Shown here: one piece after another, positions 55,741 to 64,000 of the stretch | Layout: every line of letters starts with the position of its first letter | Numbering within the stretch: the stretch's first letter is position 1 | DNA from: Haematobia irritans | Lineage: Eukaryota > Arthropoda > Insecta > Diptera > Muscidae | Reading direction: 5' to 3' | Length of the DNA: 64,000 nt | NCBI RefSeq assembly: GCF_050003625.1 | Contig: NC_134399.1 | Coordinates: 36,596,671-36,660,670 of the forward strand | The notes under the pieces: generated by a model | The model's input: the letters and a program-made list of their open reading frames with translations, nothing else | Databases searched by the model: none | Told to the model about the DNA's origin: nothing | Made by a program: the position numbers and the translations under genes

Positions 55741-55980
55741 ACAGAAAAAATATTTTTTGCCTTTAATCACGAAATTAATTGATCCAACCACAGAATCACA
55801 GAAATGATAGTATCAATCACCAGAGCCAATCAAAAGAATAATTGTTACAATTAATTGTTGTCATTGATTTTTGTTTCAATTACAAAATTTTGTTGAACCC
55901 ATTAAATTTTTAATTGAATATTTTTTAAAATTCAATTAAAATTTTAATTGGAAAAAATTTTGTGATATTTTTTCTGTGTG
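55741..55980. mobile_element. Family G MITE, compact copy
   Basis: The ends CACAGAAAAAATATTTTTTG and GTGATATTTTTTCTGTGTG are inverted repeats. Inner sequence CACGAAATTAATTGATCCAA is shared with the 444-bp duplication. It is about 240 bp and non-coding. Confidence 0.65.
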
Positions 55981-57284
55981 TATCCTAATATTTAATTTTA
56001 TTGATCCTAGATTTAAAGCCAGTTAGGTCGCTAAAACATGCCTTTAGTTTAAAGAATCCGCATCTTTGGCTCGGAATCAATACCAAAATCCTTAAAGGAA
56101 AGTCAAAATTGAATTGGATTCGTATTTTTAATGAATCCAGGGCGTTATGTTCTGAAATTAGTAAGTAAAATTAAAATTAAATTGTATCTGGAAATTAAAA
56201 AAATAAATAAATAATCATTTTTAGTAAATTTAAATTCAGCAGTACTACTTTGTTTTTATTTTCTTCATTTTATTTGATTTTCCTTGGCGTAGGGTATCCA
56301 TATGCCAGGATATCACCCTTTCACATGGCTCCGTTATATCTTTTTTTGGGAAATTCTATTGTGAAATTTGCATCTTTTTCATACGTAAATTGTGGAGAAT
56401 GGCTTGTGATTGCCTGTGTCTGTGTAAATGCTGTTGTAAAGGGGTTTGAATTTGTTTTATTTGATTCGTTGTTTTCTTTTTTGGTTACTTTCTCTGTGTC
56501 AAGGGCCCTGAACTTTAATTTGATTTTTATTCGCTTGATTTTATTTTTACGATGATTCTTTATGGTGGGAGCGAATGAACTCCCCATTGCTACTCTTCTA
56601 GTCATTTTTTTGTGTGTTTTGTTGCTGTAGTTGTTGTGGAGTAATAATATTATGCTGACATTTGCAATATTTAATTTTATGACCCCAATGACTGTGTGTA
56701 TAGATAGGTAAGCGGATGGATGTCCCTTGGTCTGGGGGGTGGTTGGGCACAAATGACATTGATGGGGGAAATATTCACACGTATTTACCTCTAAACACTT
56801 GCCATCATTTTTATTGGTTTTTCCCGTTTCTATTTTTTTTGTACATTTTATGGCACTTTTTAGGGGCCTTTTAGGATTCAATCGCTTCGGCTTTGTTAAA
56901 TTTGCATAAAAATAAATATAAAATGTAACCTTTTGTTAACTTTTACTTTTACACCAAACATTTTATGGTTCGACTCGGGAATCCTATGCTGATAGGGAAT
57001 TTATGAGTTCTGTGTTTTTTTTTTTTTTGGTGAGACATTGGGGAGTATTTTTTGTTGATTGGTTTCCATTTTCATTTCGAGGTCCCTTTCAGGGATGTGA
57101 TTGCTAATTTGTATTTTATTTAGTAATGACCTATTGCCTTAAATGGAAACTCAGTAGTAATTGTTAGAAATAGAAAGCCCAGCTTATTCTTGTGAATATT
57201 TCAGAGAAGTTAGATAACCAATTTTATTTAAATTGTTCTAAAAAATAACATTTTATGAAAACATAGTATAATTTAAAACCCAGC
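55981..57284. other. Mostly gene-free sequence with one long doubtful frame
   Basis: Near 56065, TCTTTGGCTCGGAATCAATA belongs to an unnamed dispersed repeat (also near 11370 and 12160). The remainder looks single-copy. The longest frame is described separately. Confidence 0.4.
56321..56881 (-). CDS. Open frame of 186 codons, function unknown
   Basis: This frame lies outside the visible repeats. The predicted product is basic and rich in Lys, Asn and Thr (KNHRKNKIKRIKIKLKF), with a hydrophobic stretch near residues 64-82 and a Cys/His cluster (CEYFPHQCHLCP) near residues 36-47. I recognise no family. A frame on the opposite strand (56250-56555) overlaps it, and a partner exon is not evident. 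A single-exon gene, a long exon of a spliced gene and a chance frame are all possible, the last most likely given base composition. Confidence 0.2.
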   Translation of the reverse strand: MNPKRPLKSAIKCTKKIETGKTNKNDGKCLEVNTCEYFPHQCHLCPTTPQTKGHPSAYLSIHTVIGVIKLNIANVSIILLLHNNYSNKTHKKMTRRVAMGSSFAPTIKNHRKNKIKRIKIKLKFRALDTEKVTKKENNESNKTNSNPFTTAFTQTQAITSHSPQFTYEKDANFTIEFPKKRYNGAM

Positions 57285-57445
57285 AAAAAGTGTGGCCAAA
57301 AAAGTAGTAAAAATGTTCTTTTTGGATCCAGAAGTGGAGCAAAATTGGCGCTGAAGCGATGAATTTAACATGGGATTGTCATATGATGGAAGTCCTCCAT
57401 TTCAACAGCCGTTGCACCGAATTTGATTCACTTCTTAAGACCTGA
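57285..57445 (+). repeat. Dispersed repeat family K, best-preserved copy
   Basis: It contains AATGTTCTTTTTGGATCCAG, AGTGGAGCAAAATTGGCGCT, TTAACATGGGATTGTCATAT and TTCAACAGCCGTTGCACCGA. It can be read as MFFLDPEVEQNWR-stop-SDEFNMGLSYDG, and the other copies keep similar wording, but each has stops. Confidence 0.6.
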
Positions 57446-57713
57446 TTCAAATGCAGTCTTTTGTATGTGAAATAAAATATTTTGTAATATTTTGCCAAAT
57501 AAATAATTTTTATGATTTTTAATGCATTAATGATTTTGGGAAGACATTTTTGGAAGTCCTCTTAAAGTTGTGCCTTTGGAACAACTTTCAAAATTTTTTG
57601 TTGGGAAATTATGATAAATGTAAAGTGTCCACTATTGATCGTTTAGTAATTTTTGGTATAAAACCCTTAAGTTTTAGTGTTGCTCTTTAGCACCTTAAGC
57701 ATACTTAGGACCG
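57446..57713. other. Gene-free sequence
   Basis: AT-rich, no features seen. Confidence 0.4.
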
Positions 57714-58022
57714 CACCCTCAAAAAAAAAATCGCTTCTCTAACATATGTTCCAAACATATTTTGTAGGAATCACGTATATTATTGGATACTGCCGAAACA
57801 TTAATATGTTTATTTTATGTGAACATATTATACGCTTGAAAGCAATTTGAGCACAAAAATATTATATGCTTGATAGAATTTTCCCCACATAATTTTCATT
57901 CCCTCACATAATTTTCACTTCCACGAAATTTTTTAGTTTTTGGCACCTTTTTCTGTAATACAAAAATATTGAAGAAATTATTCAATTTTATAATTTTTTT
58001 TTAAATTTTACCTTTCGTCTGC
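57714..58022 (-). mobile_element. Family F element copy F4, 3' half
   Basis: It begins GCACCCTCAAAAAAAAAATC (3' end reversed) and runs to TTTTACCTTTCGTCTG, where F3 interrupts it. It resumes at 59303 with GGACGGAGAATCGAACC, restoring the order seen in F1. Confidence 0.7.
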
Positions 58023-58360
58023 ACGGATGAAAAAGACTGTTTTTCATATGTTTGGCTATAAACATTATATGTTTGGAACACAAATTTTTAAACACAATAT
58101 TTTAGAGTTCAAGCATATAATGTTCATAAACTAGCATAACATGTTTGGGACATATATGTTAATATGTTAGAACATATTATGTTTGGGACATAAAATGTTT
58201 GTAAATATAATATGCTTGGATGCAAACATATATTAATTTAGAAATAGCCTATAAACATATATGTGTTTAGTAGCTTGGAGCGCTATTTAACAGGGAGCGA
58301 TATTAAATTAAGTTGGTGGTGTTTGATTGTTATTACAAAATTAACATTTTATTTTCGCTT

Positions 58361-58429
58361 GGGCAATTGATCAGCTACTTCTTTGATCCTTACAAACTGT
58401 GTGGTCCGCTGTTCGAATCCCCGTCCGGC
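58361..58429 (+). repeat. tRNA-like block inside F3
   Basis: GGGCAATTGATCAGCTACTT, CTTACAAACTGTGTGGTCC and GTTCGAATCCCC (B box). It is the same type as in F5. Confidence 0.55.
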
Positions 58430-58446
58430 AAAAGGTAAAATTATAA

Positions 58447-58768
58447 TACCCGTGTAAAAATTGAGGGATCTAATCAGATATGATTAGATCTCAAAATTGG
58501 CCCCTTTAGATATAAGCAGATATACCAACATATGATGAGATAGAATTAGATATAAATGTATATCATTTCATATATGACCAGATCTAACATCAGATCCAAT
58601 AATATATAGGGACAGATATAATTACATCTAAGACATTAGATCTAGGCCAATTTTGAGATCTGATCAGATCTAATTCCATAGTAATTAGATATAATTAGAT
58701 CTTACCATTATTCGGATCTACTCATATCTAATTGTATCAAATTAGATCTCTCAATTTTTTCTCGGGTA
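58447..58768. mobile_element. 322-bp MITE rich in AGATCT motifs
   Basis: Terminal inverted repeats: TACCCGTGTAAAAATTGAGG then GATCT at the left; the right end reversed reads TACCCGAGAAAAAATTGAGA then GATCT. The interior is full of AGATCTAAT/ATTAGATCT and AGATATAATTAGATC motifs. It is absent from the otherwise matching F5 copy (near 50765), which serves as the empty site. Confidence 0.8.
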
Positions 58769-59302
58769 AAAAAAATCATAAAATTTAATAATATCTTCTA
58801 CAATGTTTGTATTACAGAAAAATGTGCTAAGAACTAAAAAATCTCGTGGAAGTGAGAAAGATGTGAGGGAATATACAATTGGGCAGAAACAACATTTTGA
58901 GCATTCAGGTCGAAAACCTATGTTGTTAGCACCTATATTACCTGTTTATTTTCATAATTCATTATGATTGTAAATATATAAATAAATAAATAAAATTTTG
59001 AGCACAATATTGTTTGGGAGAATTTTTTTAAGCATATAATATTTTTGGGTGCAAAATGCTTCCAAACATATTATATGGTCACATAATAACATATTGTTTT
59101 TTGGAAGACAACATTATTGAATTTGGATGCAAAAATACAAAATGTTTGGAACTTAGACTACCCAAACATATATTGTTTAGACCAATATGCTTTCAAACAT
59201 ATTATATATTGGAAGAGATCAAACATATAAATGTTTGGGCAATACCCAAAAATATATATGCTTGAAGCAAAATATGTTTGGGAGTATATGTTACAGAAGC
59301 GA

Positions 59303-59407
59303 TTTTTTGTGAGCGTGTGGACGGAGAATCGAACCGAGGACCATACAGTTTGTAAGCCAACACACTATCCACTGGGCTACGTAGCTGTTATAATCACCAG
59401 TAGTTGT
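59303..59407 (-). mobile_element. F4 continuation with tRNA-like block
   Basis: The tRNA-like block (59318-59389) reversed reads TACGTAGCCCAGTGGATAGT...GGTTCGATTCTCCGTCC, matching F1 at 39933-40003. F4 then stops near 59400, where another F copy (F2) begins. Confidence 0.65.
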
Positions 59408-59776
59408 TAGAAAATTATGTTTTTCATATGTTCCGATATAAACAAAATGTGTTTCGGGCACAATTTTTAAACACAATATATTTAAGTGCCAACATATAAT
59501 GTTCCTAAACTAACACTAAATGTTTGGGACACATATGTTAATATGTTAAAATATATTACGTTTGTGGCATGAATGTTTCATAAAAATAATATGTGTGAAT
59601 GTAAACATATATATGTTTACAATTTCTGTGAAACGGTTGTATGTTGTTTCGGAAACTGCTTTATGATAAGGCCAAAAATTTGATATGCTTAAGTCTAAAT
59701 ATTATTTAATTTCAATATTAGAATAAGTATTCGGAGTAAAGAGAATAGATATTCGGAACCAAGAGAATAGAGATTT
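59408..59776 (+). mobile_element. Family F element copy F2, left part
   Basis: GTTAGAAAATTATGTTTTTC and TGATAAGGCCAAAAATTTGA follow F1 (39023-39520) closely up to CCAAGAGAATAGAGA. The copy resumes after 62706 with CGGCCTTAAAGGTAAAAATG. The interval between is an insertion. Confidence 0.7.
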
Positions 59777-62706
59777 GAAAAAAACAGCATGTGTTTTCGC
59801 CTTGAGAGCAGAATTTTTTGTATGTATTGACACACTAGCCAACAGTCGTTTTGTGAATTGGTTCTAGCATAATTTTTCTCATTGATTTTGACCAACTAAA
59901 CACGAAAATGAGTTTTAAAAAATTTTCTGTCGATTGGTTTTCGAGATACAAATTTTTGAACCTTTTTTTTAATTTTTGGAGGTACACTTACAATTTTGAG
60001 CATATCTTTCGTCTTCTTTGACCCATTTGATCCTAGTGCTACTCAAATTAAAGAAAAACAAGTATATACGGCCGTAAGTTCGGCCAGGCCGAAACTTATG
60101 TACCCTCCATCATGGATTGCGTAGAAACTTCTTCTAAACACTGCCATCCACAATCGAATTACTTAAGTTGCGGTAACGCTTGCCGATGGCAAGGTATCTT
60201 AAAACCTCCTAACACCATCTTCTAAATTGTATGTAAGTCCATACGTGGTATATATTAAATCAAAAAAGATCGATCCAATACGTCTATAATTCAGTTTGAC
60301 AAAATAGACATAAAATTTTGACAAAATTTTCTACAGAAATAAAATTTTAATACAATTGTCTATAGAAATAAAATTTTCACAAAATTTTCTATAAAAATAA
60401 AAATTTTCCCAAAATTTTCTATAGAAAGAAAATGTTCACAAAATTTCTACAAAAATAAAATTTTGACAAAAATTTCTATAGAAATAAACTTTTGACAATA
60501 TTTTCTATAGAAATAAAATCTTGGTAGATTATTTTTGGCTTGAGTAGCAACCATGATTATGAACCGAATAAAATTTGAAAAAAAATTCTATTAAAATAAA
60601 ATTTTGACAAAATTTTCTATAGAAATAAAATTTTGGTAGATTATTTTTGTCTCTAGTGGCAACCATGATTATGAACCGATATGGACCATTTTGTGTGTGA
60701 TTGGACCTATTTTGGTATGGTTGTTAGTGACCATATACTTACACCACGGTTGTTAAATATCATATACTAATACCATGTTCCAAATTACAACCGGATTGGA
60801 TGAAATTTGCTTCTCTTGGAGACTTCGCAAGCCAAATCTGGGGATCGGTTTATATGGGGGCTATATATAATTATGCACCGATGTGGACAAATTTTGCATG
60901 GTTGTTAGAGACCATATACCAACATCATGTACCAAATTTCAGCCTGATCGGATGAAATTTGCTTCTCTTTGAGGCTCCGCAAACCAAATCTGGGGATCGG
61001 TTTATATGGGGGCTATATATAATTATAGACCGATGTGGACCAATTTTTGCATGATTGTTAGAGACCATATACCAACACCATGTACCAAATTTCATCCGGA
61101 TTGGATGAAATATGCTTCTCTTAGAGGCTCCACAAGCCAAATCTGGGGATCGGTTTATATGGGGGCTATATATAATTAAGGACCGATATGGACCAATTTC
61201 TGCATGGTTGTTGGAGACCATCTACCAACACCATGTACCAAATTTCATCCGGATCGGATGAAATTTACTTCTCTTTTAGGCTTCGCAAGCCAAATCTGGG
61301 GATCGGTTTATAAGGGGGCTATATATAATTATGGACCGATGTGGACCAATTTTTGCATGGTTGTTAGAGACCATATACCAACACCATGTACCAAATTTCA
61401 GCCGGATCGGATGAAATTTACTTCACTTTTAGGCTTCGCAAGCCAAATCTGGGGATCGGTTTATATGGGGGCTATATATAATTACGAACCGATGTAGACC
61501 AATTTTTGCATGGTTGTTAGAGACCATATACCAACACCATATACGAAATTTCAATCGGATCGGATGAAATATGCTCCCGTTAGAGGCTTCACAAGCCAAA
61601 TCTGGGGATCGGTTTATATGGGGGCTATATATAATTAAGGACCGATATGAACCAATTTTTGCATGGTTGTTGGAGACCCTATACCAACACCATGTACCAA
61701 ATTTCAGCCGAATCGGATGAAATTTACTTCTCTTTTAGGCTTCGCAAGCCAAATCTGGGGATCGGTTTATATGGGGGCTATATATAATTACGGACCGATG
61801 TGGACCAATTTTTGCATGGTTGTTAGAGACCATATACCAACACCATATACCAAATTTCAGCCGGATCGGATGAAATATGCTTCTGTTAGAGGCTCCACAA
61901 GCCAAATCTGAGGGTCCCTTTATATGGGGGCTATACGTAAAAGTGGACCGATATGGCCCATTTTCAATACCATCCGACCTACATCGATAACAACTACCTG
62001 TGCCAAGTTTCAAGTCGATAGCTTGTTTCGTTCGGAAGTTAGCGTGATTTCAACAGACGGACGGACGGACATGCTTAGATCGACTCAGAATTTCACCACG
62101 ACCCAGAATATATATACTTTATGGGGTCTTAGAGCAATATTTCGATGTGTTACAAACGGAATGACAAAGTTAATATACCCCCATCCTATGATGGAGGGTA
62201 TAAAAAATTATAAGTGCGCTATTTGTTATTAGATTTTGTTAAGTAAGGGCTTATTAAAAATTTCAGCTATACGCAAAAAACCAAAATTGCTGTTAGCATC
62301 GTGTTTTATATTTTATATGAATTTTTATATGTTTTTTTTCTGCCACATTTTTACTAAAAAAACGCCGTTTTTTAACTTTTTAAGCCGCCAACATCCAAAC
62401 TACTTACCCGATTTGAAAATTTTCTGAGAATGAGTTGTAGACGACTAAATTTTCTTTAATTTGAGTAGCAAATAGGTCAAAGAAGACGAAAGATATGCTC
62501 AAAATTGTAAGTGTACCTTCAAAAATTAAAAAAAAAGTTCAAAAATTTGTATCTCGAAAACCAATCGACAGAAAATTTTTTAAAACTCATTTTCGTGTTT
62601 AGTTGGTCAAAATCAATGAGAAAAATTATGCTAGAACCAATTCACAGAGAAAATTTTTTTATTTGTGACCTAGTGTCATTTTGGCATTATGGACCGACAT
62701 TTTTTT
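59777..62706. mobile_element. Long-inverted-repeat element inserted in F2, itself carrying DINE-A
   Basis: The arms are about 59835-60056 and 62445-62660, inverted and closely matching for about 215 bp (landmarks GTCGATTGGTTTTCGAGATA, CATATCTTTCGTCTTCTTTG and their complements). The exact outer ends are unclear; both outer flanks contain CTAGTGTC/GACACACTAG-like sequence. The central spacer holds a complete DINE-A copy plus about 240 bp (62203-62444) with no gene. It has no transposase. Confidence 0.6.
60057..62202 (-). mobile_element. DINE-A element copy 11, full length, minus orientation
   Basis: 3' end at left (AACAAGTATATACGGCCGTA, TTCGGCCAGGCCGAA), two short 29-bp arrays (60300-60520, 60560-60645) separated by a repeated junction (TTGGTAGATTATTTTTG), eight 153-bp units (60680-61990), GTCCGTCCGTCTG-type core reversed near 62060, hairpin 62174-62202. 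Confidence 0.9.
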
Positions 62707-62907
62707 AACGGCCTTAAAGGTAAAAATGAAATTAAGTACAAAACACGATAAGTTTTAAAGGCATTTAAAATGGTGTTAAATGTTAGTAAAAACGATTAAC
62801 GCCTAAATAAATTTAAATAAAATTATTTATGTATGTTTATACTCTTCTTTTGTTAGAGTTTTTGATTTTCTTCCAAAATTTCAAACTTTTATACCAAAAA
62901 CAGTTTT
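62707..62907 (+). mobile_element. F2 continuation, then gene-free DNA
   Basis: CGGCCTTAAAGGTAAAAATG then AAATTA-GTACAAA matches F1 at 39692-39720. Similarity fades after about 62755 and I see nothing further up to the DINE-B hairpin. Confidence 0.5.
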
Positions 62908-64000
62908 TATACCCACCACCATCGAATGGTGACGGGGGTATAATAAGTTTGTCATTCCGTTTGTAACACATCGAAATATCGATTTCCGACTATATAAAGT
63001 ATATATATTCTTGATCAGAGAGAAATTCTAAGACGATATAACGATGTGCGTCTGTCCGTCCGTCTGTCTGTCTGTCTGTCTGTCTGTCTGTTGTAATCAC
63101 GCTACAGTCTTCAATAATGAAGCAATCGTGCTGAAATTTTGCACAAACTCGTCTTTTGTCTGCAGGCAGGTCAAGTTCGAAGATGGGCTATATCGGTCCA
63201 GGTTTTGATATAGTCCCCATATAAACCAACATCCCGATTTGGTCTTGGGCTTATAGAAATCGTAGTTTTTATCCAATTTGCCTGAAATTTGTAATCTAGA
63301 GGCATTTTATAACCATAAAGAGGTGTGCCAAAAATGGTGAGTATCGGTCCATGTTTTGGTATAGCCCCCATATAGACCTATCTCCCGATTTTACTTCTTG
63401 GGCCTATAGAATCCGAAGTTTTTATCCTATTTGCCTGAAATTGGAAATCTAGAGGTATTTTCGGGTCATAAAGAGGTGTGCCGAAAACGGTGAGTATCGG
63501 TCCATGTTTTGGTATAGCCCCCATATAGACCGATCTCCCGATTTGGGGTCTTGGGCTTATAGAAACCGCAGTTTTTATTCAATTTACCTGAAATTAGAAA
63601 TCTAGAGGTATTGTAGAACCAAAAATCCGTGTGCCAAAAATTGTGAGTATCGGTCCATGTTTTGGTATGATCCCCATATAAAACGACCTCCCGATTTGGG
63701 GTCTTGGGCTTATAGAAACCGTAATTTTTATCCAATTTGTCTGAAATTGGAAATCTAGAAGTATTTTAGGACTATAAAGAGGTGTGCCGAAAATGGTGAG
63801 TATCGGTCCATATTTTGGTATAGCCACCGATTTCCTGATTTTACTTCTTAGGCTTCTAGAATCCAAAGTTTTTATCCTATTTGCCTGAAATTGGAAATCT
63901 AGAGGTATTTTCGGGTCATAAAGAGGTGTGCCGAAAACGGTGAGTATCGGTCCATATTTTAGTATAGCCCCCATAAGAACGATCTCCCGATTTAACTCCT
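62908..64000 (+). mobile_element. DINE-B element copy 3, cut off by the window edge
   Basis: It has the hairpin TATACCCACCACCATCGAAT...CGGGGGTATA and GTCCGTCCG followed by (TCTG)n near 63050-63090. Five 153-bp units follow: TCTTGGGC occurs at 63243, 63396, 63549 and 63702, each exactly 153 bp apart. The antisense frame is open for 126 codons across the units, as in DINE-A. Confidence 0.88.

Larger units (their letters stand above)
58023..59302 (+). mobile_element. Family F element copy F3, inserted in F4
   Basis: It runs from CACGGATGAAAAAGACTG to GCGATTTTTTGTGAGCGTG, with short inverted ends starting CACG. It carries a tRNA-like block at 58361-58429 and is split by a 322-bp MITE at 58447-58768. 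Its insertion in F4 fixes the element's boundaries. Confidence 0.78.

Overview
This window is eukaryotic, AT-rich and dominated by repeats. It looks like muscid-fly (calyptrate dipteran) genomic DNA, most likely the horn fly Haematobia irritans or a close relative. The best evidence is three insertions of a mariner whose inverted terminal repeats (ACAGGTTGGCTGATAAG...) and transposase pieces I recognise as Himar1, the irritans-subfamily element first described from that fly. GTCY-microsatellite-bearing elements of the DINE-1/mini-me type, widespread in Diptera, agree with this. I found no host protein-coding gene, rRNA or functional tRNA gene. The window reads as heterochromatin-like intergenic sequence or a very large intron.

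The backbone is a DINE-1-like family, here called DINE-A. Its layout is: a TATACCCTCC...GGGGGTATA hairpin; a conserved core with (GTCY)n; a tandem array of 153-bp units; usually an array of 29-bp AT-rich monomers; and a 3' unit ending in a CGGCC/GGCCG hairpin followed by ACTTGTT. Copies lie at 1-1010, 1834-4455 (folded into an inverted repeat), 6200-8224, 15504-17290, 19085-20482, 22120-24161, 26876-29286, 29470-31324 (minus), 33993-36640, 46832-49082 (minus) and 60057-62202 (minus). A divergent sister family, DINE-B (40697-41780, 49104-49553, 62908-64000, and a fragment at 1430-1830), has the same 153-bp internal period. Two further related families lie at 24287-26375 and 26450-26875.

Cut-and-paste DNA transposons are nested in this backbone. 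They are three Himar1 copies (24570-25830, 27820-29090, 40633-43982); a DD37E Tc1/mariner element inside the third Himar1; a DD41D (rosa-type) mariner inside a DINE-A 153-bp array at 47501-48415; a Transib-type element at 37296-38956 with an RSS-like CACAGTG end and a GC-rich 5-bp duplication; a piggyBac-type MITE at 15537-16048; Harbinger-type MITEs at 9743-9960 and 49752-49959; a TIR-bearing MITE at 58447-58768; and several hairpin MITE families. A 1.3-kb non-coding family ('F', 39018-40314, 50251-51189, 57714-59302, 59408 onward) carries internal tRNA-like pol III boxes. A non-LTR retrotransposon scrap lies at 49562-49740.

Every transposase region I could read is broken. Long open frames occur throughout, but almost all are by-products of stop-poor tandem repeats: 153 bp is exactly 51 codons, and the 29-bp monomer lacks stops in several frames. 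Nesting order gives relative ages, and three pairs in the window act as empty-site/filled-site pairs. Boundaries of the DINE blocks are good to roughly 10-50 bp; TA-flanked and TIR-flanked elements are mostly good to the base.
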